Positions 1 to 6,716 are shown, counted from the first letter of the stretch. The stretch: 11,238 bases of DNA from Microbacteriaceae bacterium (GCA_947452355.1 CANGCU010000027.1:1-11238), one strand, 5' to 3'. A program made the numbers and translations. The notes: generated by a model not told the origin, from the letters alone.

Positions 1-790
1 CGAGTGGCCATCGTTCGCCGATGCGGCTCGCCGAGGTGCTCGAGGTGACTCACTGAAGGGGCTTCGCATTGGCGTCGTCAAGGAACTCGACCAGCCCGGT
101 TTCCAACCCGGGGTCACCGCGCGTTTTCATGAGACACTCACGATGCTCGCGGCCGAGGGCGCCCAAATCGTCGATGTCAGCGCACCGAACTTCGAATTCG
201 CCGTCGCAGCGTACTACCTGATTCTCACCGCCGAGGCATCAAGCAACCTCGCCAAATTTGACTCTGTTCGATTCGGGCTTCGCGTCATACCGGACGGGAC
301 TCCCACCGTCGAGGACGTGATGTCGGCAACCCGCGAGGTCGGTTTTGGTGCCGAAGCAAAGCGCCGGATCATCCTCGGAACGTATGCGCTGTCCGCCGGT
401 TATTACGATGCGTATTACGGATCCGCGCAAAAGGTACGCACGCTGATCCAACGTGATTTCGCCGCCGCATTCGCCCAAGTAGATGTCTTGGTTTCGCCCA
501 CCGCGCCGACGACAGCGTGGAAGGTCGGAGAGAACCTCGACGATCCGCTCGCGATGTGGCTTAGTGACATCACGACGATTCCCGTGAACATGGCCGGAAT
601 CCCCGGAATCTCGATTCCGATCGGTCTCGCTGACGAGGACAATCTTCCCGTCGGTTTGCAAATCATGGCCCCCGCGCGCGAGGACGCACGTCTGTATGAG
701 GTGGGTGCCGCAATCGAGTCGCTGCTGGACGCGAAGCGTGGATCGACGTTCTCGGTATTGACGCCGGCTTATCAGGGAGGGGCGAACTAA
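1..790 (+). CDS. gatA: Asp-tRNA(Asn)/Glu-tRNA(Gln) amidotransferase subunit A, 3' part (5' end outside window)
   Basis: GatA is the amidase subunit of the GatCAB complex. It releases ammonia from glutamine, and GatB uses it to convert misacylated Glu-tRNA(Gln) or Asp-tRNA(Asn). The frame is open from base 2, giving 262 residues to the TAA at 788-790, roughly the C-terminal half of a protein usually near 480-510 aa. Recognisable family segments, in order, are [11 protein letters not shown] near the left edge, [68 protein letters not shown] and [10 protein letters not shown]. The Ser-Ser-Lys catalytic centre lies upstream and cannot be seen. An internal ATG at 143 is not the start, because conserved family sequence precedes it in frame. 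The stop overlaps the gatB start (TAATG), which suggests translational coupling. Confidence 0.95.
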   Translation, partial: EWPSFADAARRGARGDSLKGLRIGVVKELDQPGFQPGVTARFHETLTMLAAEGAQIVDVSAPNFEFAVAAYYLILTAEASSNLAKFDSVRFGLRVIPDGTPTVEDVMSATREVGFGAEAKRRIILGTYALSAGYYDAYYGSAQKVRTLIQRDFAAAFAQVDVLVSPTAPTTAWKVGENLDDPLAMWLSDITTIPVNMAGIPGISIPIGLADEDNLPVGLQIMAPAREDARLYEVGAAIESLLDAKRGSTFSVLTPAYQGGAN

Positions 791-2289
791 TGGCAAAAGA
801 CGCTCTCATGGATTTCGATACCGCGCTCGAAAAGTACGAGCCCGTCATCGGACTTGAGGTTCACGTTGAACTCTCGACGAAAACAAAGATGTTCTCGAGT
901 GCCGCGAACATTTTCGGCGCCGACCCCAACACCGCGGTCACGCCGGTGTGTCTCGGATTGCCCGGAAGCTTGCCGGTCGTCAACAAAGAGGCCGTTCGGT
1001 ATTCCATCTCGCTCGGACTCGCGCTGGGCTGCCAGATTGCGGAAACCTGCCGCTTTGCTCGCAAGAATTATTTTTATCCCGACCTTGCCAAGAATTACCA
1101 GATCTCACAGTACGACGAGCCCATCGCGTTCGAGGGTTCGCTCGAAGTCGAGCTCGACAACGGTGACATCATGACAATTCCGATTGAGCGAGCGCACATG
1201 GAGGAAGACGCGGGAAAGCTCACGCACGTTGGTGGGGCGACGGGTCGAATTCAGGGAGCGGAATATTCGCTCGTCGATTACAACCGCGCCGGCGTGCCGC
1301 TCGTCGAGATTGTGACGAAGCCAATCTACGGAACCGAGGGTCGTGCGGGAGAGGTCGCGCGAGCGTATGTCTCGACAATCCGTGACATCGTTCGTGGTCT
1401 GGGAATCTCAGAGGCGAAAATGGAGCGCGGAAACCTTCGCTGCGATGCCAACGTTTCGCTGCGTCCGCGCGGCGACGAGAAACTCGGAACACGCACGGAA
1501 ACCAAGAACGTGAATTCGCTGCGGTCAATCGAGCGCGCAATTCGATATGAAATCCAGCGCCAAGCCACGCTTTTGGATAAGGGAACAGCAATCATTCAAG
1601 AGACGCGCCACTGGCACGAGGATACGGGTACGACTTCGCCCGGTCGTCCCAAGAGTGATGCGGATGACTATCGGTATTTCCCCGAGCCAGACCTTCTTCC
1701 GATTCGCCCGTCGCGCGAACTCGTCGAAGAACTGCGCGCTGCGCTTCCCGAGCCGCCGGCCGCCGAACGTCGTCGACTGAAAGCCGAGTGGGGTTTCAGC
1801 GACATTGACTTCCAGTCGATTGTCAACGCGGGATTGTTGGTTGAGGTTCGCGAAACTGTCGACGCCGGCGCAAATCCGCAATCCGCCCGAAAGTGGTGGA
1901 TGGGTGAACTCAGCCGGACCGCTAACGAGATGAATGTCGAGCCGGCAACCCTCGTGACGCCCACTCAGGTCGCTGAACTTCAAGCGGCAGTGGACGCGGG
2001 AACGATTAACGACAAGCTTGCTCGCGAGGCACTCGCCGGTCTCATCGCTCACGAGGGAACGGTTGCCGAGATTATTGCTACGCGCGGTTTGACCGTTGTG
2101 TCCGACGATGGTGCGCTGATCGCTGCAATCGATGCGGCACTGGCTGGTCAACCCGACATCCTCGACAAGATTGCGTCCGGAAAACTCGAAGCTGCCGGTG
2201 CGATTATTGGCGCGGTCATGAAGGCAATGGGTGGCAAGGCCGACGCGGCGCGAGTGCGCGAGCTCGTCATCGAACGTGCAACGGCGTAG
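790..2289 (+). CDS. gatB: Asp-tRNA(Asn)/Glu-tRNA(Gln) amidotransferase subunit B
   Basis: GatB is the tRNA-binding and kinase/transamidase subunit of GatCAB. It phosphorylates the side chain of the misacylated residue and amidates it with ammonia channelled from GatA. The 499-aa product is close to the usual family length. The N-terminal GatB cradle begins with EPVIGLEVHVELSTKTKMF (about residues 15-33). The segment around HEDTGTTSPGRPKSDADDYRYFPEPDL (about 276-302) is a strong family signature. The C-terminal quarter, from about residue 330, is the helical tail and YqeY-like tRNA-recognition domain, containing RKWWMGELSR and GTINDKLAREAL. The ATG at 790 shares one base with the gatA stop. 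It has a strong ribosome site, AGGGAGGGG at 774-782, with a 7-nt spacer. A second in-frame ATG at 808 has no better site. It is co-transcribed with gatA. Confidence 0.97.
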   Translation: MAKDALMDFDTALEKYEPVIGLEVHVELSTKTKMFSSAANIFGADPNTAVTPVCLGLPGSLPVVNKEAVRYSISLGLALGCQIAETCRFARKNYFYPDLAKNYQISQYDEPIAFEGSLEVELDNGDIMTIPIERAHMEEDAGKLTHVGGATGRIQGAEYSLVDYNRAGVPLVEIVTKPIYGTEGRAGEVARAYVSTIRDIVRGLGISEAKMERGNLRCDANVSLRPRGDEKLGTRTETKNVNSLRSIERAIRYEIQRQATLLDKGTAIIQETRHWHEDTGTTSPGRPKSDADDYRYFPEPDLLPIRPSRELVEELRAALPEPPAAERRRLKAEWGFSDIDFQSIVNAGLLVEVRETVDAGANPQSARKWWMGELSRTANEMNVEPATLVTPTQVAELQAAVDAGTINDKLAREALAGLIAHEGTVAEIIATRGLTVVSDDGALIAAIDAALAGQPDILDKIASGKLEAAGAIIGAVMKAMGGKADAARVRELVIERATA

Positions 2290-2295
2290 AGGGAT

Positions 2296-2301
2296 TACAC
2301 T
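2296..2301 (+). promoter_or_regulatory. possible -10 box (TACACT) for the 57-aa membrane protein
   Basis: TACACT begins 6 nt after the gatB stop and ends 9 nt before the ATG at 2311. No ribosome site lies at a normal distance from that ATG; the AGAGGG at 2288-2293 is 17 nt away. A nearly leaderless transcript starting around 2308-2311 would explain this. No convincing -35 box is seen. Read-through from gatB is the alternative. Confidence 0.35.
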
Positions 2302-2310
2302 GGACGCATT

Positions 2311-2484
2311 ATGAAGATTTTGTTGACCATCGTGACCGCACTCATTTTTCTCGGTTCATTCCCTGTCATGGCCTATGCGTTTCAAGTACCCGGCTTTGAA
2401 GGGCTGATTTTCGCCGGTGGCATTCTGATGTCTGCCTTCGCGTGGATGATCCCGTTGTACATCATCCCGCGACTCTCCAAATAA
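2311..2484 (+). CDS. small membrane protein, 57 aa, unknown function
   Basis: The frame from ATG 2311 to TAA 2484 encodes 57 residues. Residues 3-23 (beginning ILLTIVTALIFLGSF) and residues 31-53 (beginning GLIFAGGILMSAFAW) are both long hydrophobic runs, separated by a short polar turn QVPGFEG. The tail PRLSK is basic, which favours a two-helix hairpin with both ends in the cytoplasm. I do not recognise a named family. The gene lies 21 nt after gatB on the same strand and ends just before a perfect terminator stem, so it fills the last slot of the gat transcript or forms its own short unit. The composition fits a real protein: the hydrophobicity is in two separate blocks, and the frame closes just 10 nt before the terminator. 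It is easily missed because of its length. Confidence 0.65.
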   Translation: MKILLTIVTALIFLGSFPVMAYAFQVPGFEGLIFAGGILMSAFAWMIPLYIIPRLSK

Positions 2485-2494
2485 CTCGTTAACG

Positions 2495-2530
2495 AATTAC
2501 GGCGCTTCTCTTTCGAGAAGCGCCGTAATT
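2495..2530. terminator. probable bidirectional terminator between the gat operon and csp
   Basis: AATTACGGCGCTTCTC (2495-2510) and GAGAAGCGCCGTAATT (2515-2530) are perfect reverse complements around a TTTC loop, giving a 16-bp stem with no mismatch. It lies 10 nt after the plus-strand 57-aa gene and 12 nt after the end of the minus-strand csp gene, exactly where a shared terminator would be. No clear T-tract follows outside the stem on either strand; the AATT ends of the stem supply the only A/T-rich flank. Confidence 0.8.
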
Positions 2531-2542
2531 GTAAGTCGAGAC

Positions 2543-2746
2543 TTAGAGGGGGCGAATGTGTGCCGCCTGGGGACCTTTGTCACCCTGTGCTACCTCAAAT
2601 TCGACCTTCTGGTTCTCAGCGAGACTCTTGAAACCATCGGTCTCGATCGAGCTGAAGTGTGCGAAGAGGTCGGGACCGCCCTCATCGGGGGTAATGAATC
2701 CATAACCCTTTTCGTTGTTAAACCATTTCACGACGCCAGTGGCCAT
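2543..2746 (-). CDS. cold-shock protein, CspA family
   Basis: This 67-aa protein is a single cold-shock domain, a five-stranded OB fold that binds single-stranded RNA and DNA and melts mRNA structure. The opening [18 protein letters not shown] is typical of actinobacterial CspA. The RNP1 motif KGYGFI is at residues 13-18 and RNP2, DLFAHF, at 26-31; the aromatic RNA-stacking residues W8, F9, Y15, F17, F28 and F31 are present, with H30 beside them. Length and ending ([10 protein letters not shown]) match the family. The start has an AAGGAG ribosome site about 10 nt upstream on the minus strand. It stands alone, converging with the gat operon on a shared terminator. Several csp paralogues usually exist per genome, so no numbered symbol is given. 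Confidence 0.96.
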   Translation of the reverse strand: MATGVVKWFNNEKGYGFITPDEGGPDLFAHFSSIETDGFKSLAENQKVEFEVAQGDKGPQAAHIRPL

Positions 2747-2851
2747 GATGCTGCGCTCCTTGCTGTTTGATGGGTCGTACTTCGCCCACCAAGGTCACCA
2801 TCCCTGTGTCCCAGAACTGCCTGAGAGTGATGTCTGACTAATTCGACACTA
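2747..2851 (-). promoter_or_regulatory. csp leader and possible promoter
   Basis: On the minus strand, TAGTGT (complement of 2846-2851) is the best -10-like hexamer upstream of csp. It would give a 5' untranslated leader of about 90 nt ending in AAGGAG before the ATG. Long leaders are a known feature of temperature-regulated csp mRNAs. No clear -35 is found at 17 nt. The promoter assignment is weak; the presence of a non-coding stretch here is certain. Confidence 0.35.
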
Positions 2852-2962
2852 GCGCAGATTTATTGAATTGCAGACAAAAATACATAACATATTTCCCACG
2901 TCATCGAAAAATAATTGCGACGACGCTGAGTTGCGACCAGTATTCGAAACATTACCTGTCGA

Positions 2963-2968
2963 TAGAAT
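2963..2968 (+). promoter_or_regulatory. -10 box (TAGAAT) of the glycosyltransferase gene
   Basis: TAGAAT at 2963-2968 is a good -10 hexamer; transcription would start near 2975, about 23 nt before the GTG at 2998. There is no clear -35 at 17 nt, where GTATTC is found, so the promoter may need an activator or be weak. The flank from about 2850 to 2960 is visibly richer in A/T than the surrounding genes. Confidence 0.5.
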
Positions 2969-2971
2969 GGT

Positions 2972-2985
2972 CGAACGACCGTTCG
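2972..2985. promoter_or_regulatory. perfect palindrome, likely repressor operator
   Basis: CGAACG-AC-CGTTCG is a perfect 6+2+6 inverted repeat starting 3 nt after the TAGAAT box, so it covers the expected transcription start. Short GAACG..CGTTC half-sites are a pattern often bound by TetR-family repressors. Its position would let a bound protein block initiation. No regulator gene lies in the window. Confidence 0.45.
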
Positions 2986-2997
2986 CGAAAGGACATC

Positions 2998-3810
2998 GTG
3001 AAAAGCGTTTCCATTGTCATCCCGGCGTATAACGAGGAAGACACAATTCTTCCGTGTCTCGAGGCGTGCATCGCCCAGACCGTCGCCGCCCACGAAATCA
3101 TTGTTGTCAACAACAAATCAACAGATAAGACCGTTGACATTGTTCGCGAGATTCAGTCGCTATATCCCGAGGCCCCGATCCGACTTATTGAGCAGGCAGA
3201 CTCCCAAGGGATCACGCCCACTCGAAACAAAGGTTTTGACGCGGCTACCGGTGACATCATCGGCCGAATTGATTCGGATTCGATTGTCGAGCCGACCTGG
3301 GTCGAAGAAACCGCCAAGGCGTTTGATGACCCCACGGTCGATGCGGTCACTGGCCCAGTGATCTATTACGACATGCCCTTTCGTCGATTTGGGAAAATTG
3401 CCGACGACACACTGCGCAAAGCGATGTTCAAGTTGGCGAGGGACTACAAATTCTTGTTCGGCTCGAACATGGCGCTCTCGCGGAGTGCGTGGCTCGCGGT
3501 GCGCGAAGAGACCTGCGCCGACGAAGAAGATCTGATGCACGAAGATCTTGACCTTGCTGTCCACGTCAAGGACGCCGGACTTAACATCGTGTATTGCTCG
3601 ACAATGATTGCGGGAATGTCCGGTCGGCGCATGGACGACAGCCCTTCCGACATCGTTTCGTACCTCGGCCGCTACGACCGAACGTACAACCACCACGGGA
3701 TTCCCGACCGCTTGCTTCGTGTCCCCGCCGCCGTTTTTCTGGCGCTCTATCCCGTTGCGAAGACGATGCACTGGGGCAAACGAATCAGTAAGGCGATCCG
3801 CAGTTCGTAG
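2998..3810 (+). CDS. family 2 glycosyltransferase (GT-A fold)
   Basis: The 270-aa protein carries the GT2 hallmarks. The nucleotide-binding start is VSIVIPAYNEEDTILPCL (residues 4-21), followed by VVNNKSTDKT and the TPTRNKG segment (about 73-79). The metal-binding DSD is at about 92-94, and an acidic HEDLDL (about 181-186) is the usual catalytic-base region. It would transfer a sugar from a nucleotide-sugar donor; donor and acceptor cannot be told. A short hydrophobic patch near the C-terminus (VPAAVFLALYPVAK) may touch the membrane. The frame stays open back to an ATG at 2863, but those 45 residues are unlike the family and cross the promoter. The GTG at 2998 puts the first beta strand at residue 4 and has AAAGGA at 2988-2993, so I choose it. 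It converges with terC, 7 nt between stops. Confidence 0.9.
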   Translation: MKSVSIVIPAYNEEDTILPCLEACIAQTVAAHEIIVVNNKSTDKTVDIVREIQSLYPEAPIRLIEQADSQGITPTRNKGFDAATGDIIGRIDSDSIVEPTWVEETAKAFDDPTVDAVTGPVIYYDMPFRRFGKIADDTLRKAMFKLARDYKFLFGSNMALSRSAWLAVREETCADEEDLMHEDLDLAVHVKDAGLNIVYCSTMIAGMSGRRMDDSPSDIVSYLGRYDRTYNHHGIPDRLLRVPAAVFLALYPVAKTMHWGKRISKAIRSS

Positions 3811-3817
3811 CGCGTTC

Positions 3818-4642
3818 CTACTTTTTTGCGGATGTAGCCCGAGAAGGGCTTTTCTTCGCGGGTGGGACAATCGCATCGCGCAAGTCGACGGGCGGCGTCA
3901 CGCGGTGACGACGACGCTCGGCTCGGCGCTTCGCGATGATGTTGAGTGATTCGACGACAACGGCGAACGCCATCGGGCCGTAGATGAACGCCTTGTCAAT
4001 CTCGCTGCCGAATCCCTCTGCGACGAGTGATGCACCGATGAGGACGAGGAAAGACAGTGCAAGCATTTTGATTGTCGGGTGCTTCGCGACAAAATCGCCG
4101 ACCCAGTTCGCGGCGAACAACATGGCGATCGACGACAGCACGACGGCGATGATCATGATGGCGAGGCTGTATTTCATGCCGACAGTCATTCCGACCGCCG
4201 TAATGATTCCGTCAATCGAGAAGACGACGTCGAGGATGAGGATCTGACCGATGATTGCGGCGAAGGCCTTTGCGCCCGTGCGCGTGGGGTTGGCCTTGCC
4301 CTCGTCGCCCTCGAGATTCTCGTGAATCTCGGTGACGGATTTGTATACGAGGAAAATACCGCCGGCAATCAGAATGAGGTCGCGGCCCGAGAAGTGGAAA
4401 GCGCCGACAGACACGAGAGCGTCGTTTAGTTGGATGATCCAATAAGCGCCGAAGAGCATGATGACCCTCGTGAACATTGCCGCACTCAATCCAACGAACT
4501 GCGCGCGCTTGCGCATCGCGGTCGGCAGGTTCGATGCGAGGATCGTGATGAATATGATGTTGTCGATTCCCAGGACGACCTCGAGGATGGTTAGCGTTGA
4601 AAGCGAGAGCCACATTGCGGGATCGGTGAGGAATTCGAGCAT
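3818..4642 (-). CDS. TerC-family integral membrane protein (probable metal-ion exporter)
   Basis: This 274-aa protein has seven or so hydrophobic segments and the two TerC signature motifs in membrane helices: EVVLGIDN (residues 21-28, acidic residues E21 and D27) and LDVVFSIDG (137-145, D138 and D144). TerC/Alx/YkoY relatives export Mn2+ or confer tellurite resistance; manganese export is the better-supported general role, but the substrate here is inferred. A charged loop (about 101-123, HENLEGDEGKANPTR) divides the two halves. The C-terminal tail from about residue 238 is rich in Arg and Lys and probably cytoplasmic. The manganese riboswitch (yybP-ykoY type) found before many relatives is absent, because the promoter lies directly against the ATG. 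The gene is divergent from the thiamine operon and convergent with the glycosyltransferase. Confidence 0.93.
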   Translation of the reverse strand: MLEFLTDPAMWLSLSTLTILEVVLGIDNIIFITILASNLPTAMRKRAQFVGLSAAMFTRVIMLFGAYWIIQLNDALVSVGAFHFSGRDLILIAGGIFLVYKSVTEIHENLEGDEGKANPTRTGAKAFAAIIGQILILDVVFSIDGIITAVGMTVGMKYSLAIMIIAVVLSSIAMLFAANWVGDFVAKHPTIKMLALSFLVLIGASLVAEGFGSEIDKAFIYGPMAFAVVVESLNIIAKRRAERRRHRVTPPVDLRDAIVPPAKKSPSRATSAKK

Positions 4643-4648
4643 GAGTTC

Positions 4649-4654
4649 ATCCTA
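4649..4654 (-). promoter_or_regulatory. terC -10 box (TAGGAT), leaderless start
   Basis: On the minus strand the order is TAGGAT, six bases (GAACTC), then the terC ATG. Transcription starting 7 nt after the -10 would begin at the A of the start codon. The AGGA inside the box could also serve as a weak ribosome site if transcription started further upstream. The same spacing is seen before orn and argG. Confidence 0.55.
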
Positions 4655-4665
4655 AAACAAGGCGC

Positions 4666-4671
4666 TAGACT
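4666..4671 (+). promoter_or_regulatory. -10 box (TAGACT) of the riboswitch-controlled thiamine operon
   Basis: TAGACT at 4666-4671 would start RNA near 4678, immediately before the aptamer, which is the expected geometry for a riboswitch. The -35 region would fall on the terC start (about 4643-4648, GAGTTC) and is not consensus. It faces the terC promoter, so the two -10 boxes are only 11 bp apart on opposite strands. Confidence 0.55.
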
Positions 4672-4676
4672 GAACC

Positions 4677-4760
4677 GAACCACGGGAGCTCGCAAGGGCT
4701 GAGAGGAAGCATTTGCTTCGACCGTCGAACCATCCGGGTAATGCCGGCGTGGGATGGCAG
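4677..4760 (+). ncRNA. TPP (thiamine pyrophosphate) riboswitch aptamer
   Basis: The conserved THI-box blocks are present in order. They are CGGGAGCTCG, GGGCTGAGAGG (pyrimidine-sensing arm), GACCGTCGAACC, and CCGGGTAATGCCGGCG followed by GGGA (pyrophosphate-sensing arm). AGCTC-GCAA-GGGCT folds with a GCAA tetraloop. GAAGC-ATTT-GCTTC makes the variable side hairpin. CCGG-GTAATG-CCGG makes the pyrophosphate-arm stem. The closing P1 is short: CCA (4680-4682) with TGG (4755-4757). TPP riboswitches turn off thiamine synthesis and transport genes when TPP is abundant, which fits the ECF transporter downstream. An ATG at 4754 lies inside the aptamer and is not a start codon. Confidence 0.93.
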
Positions 4761-4765
4761 TTTCG

Positions 4766-4795
4766 TCCCGTGCACCTGACAGAAAGTGCACCTCA
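4766..4795 (+). promoter_or_regulatory. riboswitch expression platform (proposed)
   Basis: The stretch between aptamer and ykoE holds two copies of GTGCACCT (4770-4777 and 4786-4793). The GTGCAC cores are self-complementary and can pair with each other as a 6-bp hairpin whose loop holds the only ribosome-site-like bases, AGAAAG. The sequence TCCCGTG (4766-4772) is also a perfect complement of CACGGGA (4681-4687) inside the aptamer, and it shares three bases with the first GTGCAC. The two pairings exclude each other. There is no T-tract, so control is more likely at translation than by termination. This is a reading of complementarity only. Confidence 0.45.
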
Positions 4796-5362
4796 GTGAA
4801 GACAACGTTTAGCGACTGGAGAACGGTCGACCTCATCGTCGCCGCAGTTCTCGCCGTTGCATCGGGCGTGATCTTCGTCGCCTGGAATTCCGCCTACGGA
4901 CCGCTGTCCGCAGCACTCGTCGCCGCGACCCCTGGGTTCGTCGCCATTCTTGATGGAGTGTGGTTGATGGGCGGGATCCTCGTCGCGCTTGTCATTCGCC
5001 GCCCGGGCGCTGCGGTGTTCGGTGAAGTAGTCGCTGCGTCGGTATCGGGAATCATCGGTAATCAGTGGGGTTTCACGGTGCTCATCCTCGGGCTCGCCCA
5101 GGGACTCGCGATCGAGTTGGGATTCGCACTCGTACGCCGTTTCAAATCCGAAATAGTGAGCGTCACCGTGGCTGGTGCGCTCGGCGGATTCGTTCAGGGT
5201 GTTCTGGAATTTGTCTTTTGGTATCCGGGAACGGGCGCTGGATTCGCATTCGTTTATATTTCGTCAGCGACGGTATCGGGCGTTCTGCTCGGCGCTGTTC
5301 TTTCCGTGATCCTTGTCCGCGCTCTTGCCAAGACAGGCATTCTCGCCACCTTCGGTCGTTAA
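4796..5362 (+). CDS. ykoE: ECF transporter substrate-binding (S) component, YkoE family; thiamine or hydroxymethylpyrimidine
   Basis: YkoE is the membrane S component of the YkoEDC energy-coupling-factor importer and binds thiamine or its pyrimidine precursor HMP. The product is 188 aa, near the family norm. It is almost entirely hydrophobic with about five to six helices, including DLIVAAVLAVASGVIFVAWN near the N-terminus and the family-typical stretch GEVVAASVSGIIGNQWG (about residues 77-93). An open frame continues back to an ATG at 4754, but that lies in the riboswitch. The GTG at 4796 is the best start even though its ribosome site is weak (AGAAAG, 9-nt spacer), as expected for a riboswitch-controlled gene. 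The TPP riboswitch upstream and ykoD downstream by 1 nt settle the transport context; the exact substrate is inferred. Confidence 0.88.
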   Translation: MKTTFSDWRTVDLIVAAVLAVASGVIFVAWNSAYGPLSAALVAATPGFVAILDGVWLMGGILVALVIRRPGAAVFGEVVAASVSGIIGNQWGFTVLILGLAQGLAIELGFALVRRFKSEIVSVTVAGALGGFVQGVLEFVFWYPGTGAGFAFVYISSATVSGVLLGAVLSVILVRALAKTGILATFGR

Positions 5363-5363
5363 C

Positions 5364-6716
5364 ATGTCGCGCCGGCTCGTCTCGTTCAAATCCTGGTCAA
5401 TGTCGTTCAACGGCACAGATTTCGAGACATTGCGTGACATCACCCTCCGGATTGCGCCGGGCGAGCGGGTGCTCGTCACTGGACCCAGCGGCGGCGGAAA
5501 GTCCACGCTTGTGCGTGCCATCGCGGGACTCATCGACCCGTCCACCGTGTCGGAGTGGGGCGAGCGAACGAATCGAGCGAAATCCGTTGCCTATGTCGGG
5601 CAAGAACCGGACGAACAGATCCTTTTCCCCACAATCCGCGAAGAAGTCGCCTTTGTCGCCGAGACCGCGGTGTCGGATTCGGGCGAGGTAGAAGATCGTA
5701 TTCACGAGGCACTTCATTCCGCCGGGGTCACGAACCCAATCGACGGTTTGATGGGTCGATTGTCTGGAGGCGAAAAGCAGCGGGTCGCGATTGCGACCGC
5801 CATGGCGGCAAAACCCGACTTGCTCGTCCTGGACGAACCAACGGCTAGCCTCGACGGAATTTCGATGGAGACGGTGCGGGACGCGGTCCATCGGGTAATC
5901 GATGACTCGACGTCGGCTCTCGTCATCGTCGAACACCGAATCAAGTTGTGGCGAAACCTTGTCGATCGAATCGTCGTTGTGGCCGATGGACGAATCGCAA
6001 TAGACGGGCCATTGGACGAGGTTCTGGCGACGCAACGAAGTGCGCTCGTCGCGTTGGGGGTGTGGGTTCCGGGGCACACGCGTGCGAAACGACCAAACCC
6101 CCGCCAACGAGGTGCGCAAACCGTTTTGCAAACGCGCAAGCTGGTGATGTCCCGGGCACCGGAGGCTCCCATCTTTCGGCTTTCCGCTCTCAACCTTCGG
6201 GAAGGCGAAGCCGTTGCCATCACGGGCCCGAACGGTTCGGGAAAGACGACCGCACTTCGAGTGCTGGGTGGGCTGATTCCGCCGCTGAGCGGAACCGTCG
6301 AATATCGAGACAACGACGTCGAGCCCCATCGAATTCCCGCTCGAGCCCTCGCGAAATTCGCGTCCTCCGTTGTGCAAAATCCCGCCTATGGATTCGGAAG
6401 CGGAACCGTCGCGGACGAGGCTCCCGCACACGAACGTGCAGCGGTGGGGCTTCGGGGAATGGACCGACGTCACCCGCAGAGTCTCAGTGGAGGTGAGCGT
6501 CGTCGACTCGCTCTCGCCACCGCGATTTCACGGGAACCCTCGATTCTTTTTCTCGATGAGCCGACTTTCGGCCAGGATGCTCATTCGTGGCACGATCTTC
6601 TCGACCGTTTGCGCGATTACCTTGACGCCGGTGGGGCGATCGTTTTCGCATCTCACGATCAGCTTCTGGTTCGGTCACTCGCGCACCGAATCATTCACCT
6701 CGGAGACAACTCGTGA
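5364..6716 (+). CDS. ykoD: ECF transporter duplicated ATPase, YkoD-like (two fused ABC domains)
   Basis: This 450-aa protein contains two complete ABC ATPase domains, so one chain supplies both energising subunits of the importer. Domain 1 has Walker A GPSGGGKST (40-48), signature LSGGEKQR (133-140) and Walker B LLVLDEP (153-159). Domain 2 has Walker A GPNGSGKTT (288-296), signature LSGGERRR (374-381) and Walker B ILFLDEP (394-400). The catalytic glutamates E158 and E399 and the switch histidines (VEHR and SHDQ) are present, so both sites look active. The ATG at 5364 begins 1 nt after the ykoE stop and has no clear ribosome site, which suggests coupled translation; an in-frame TTG at 5313 lies inside ykoE and is less likely. 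The stop overlaps the ykoC start as GTGA. Confidence 0.93.
   Translation: MSRRLVSFKSWSMSFNGTDFETLRDITLRIAPGERVLVTGPSGGGKSTLVRAIAGLIDPSTVSEWGERTNRAKSVAYVGQEPDEQILFPTIREEVAFVAETAVSDSGEVEDRIHEALHSAGVTNPIDGLMGRLSGGEKQRVAIATAMAAKPDLLVLDEPTASLDGISMETVRDAVHRVIDDSTSALVIVEHRIKLWRNLVDRIVVVADGRIAIDGPLDEVLATQRSALVALGVWVPGHTRAKRPNPRQRGAQTVLQTRKLVMSRAPEAPIFRLSALNLREGEAVAITGPNGSGKTTALRVLGGLIPPLSGTVEYRDNDVEPHRIPARALAKFASSVVQNPAYGFGSGTVADEAPAHERAAVGLRGMDRRHPQSLSGGERRRLALATAISREPSILFLDEPTFGQDAHSWHDLLDRLRDYLDAGGAIVFASHDQLLVRSLAHRIIHLGDNS

Noticed and set aside
1525..2151. Minus-strand open frame opposite gatB
   Set aside because: No recognisable protein features; the plus strand codes for conserved GatB sequence throughout.
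2863..2997. N-terminal extension of the glycosyltransferase from ATG 2863
   Set aside because: It runs across the -10 box and palindrome, is low-complexity and unlike GT2 proteins; GTG 2998 has a ribosome site and places the first strand correctly.
3160..3876. Minus-strand open frame opposite the glycosyltransferase
   Set aside because: It overlaps both the GT2 gene and the end of terC and has no domain or ribosome site; it is a shadow frame.
4643..4680. A manganese (yybP-ykoY) riboswitch upstream of terC
   Set aside because: Only 6 nt separate the -10 box from the ATG and there is no room for an aptamer; the structured RNA nearby is on the other strand and is a TPP aptamer.
4754..4795. An in-frame ATG at 4754 that would extend YkoE by 14 residues
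   Set aside because: It lies inside the conserved 3' block of the TPP aptamer; the GTG at 4796 gives a normal YkoE N-terminus.
5397..6473. Long minus-strand open frame (about 358 codons) opposite ykoD
   Set aside because: It is the antisense of a gene with two full ABC ATPase motif sets; composition is arginine- and serine-rich with no recognisable domain, typical of GC-rich shadow frames.
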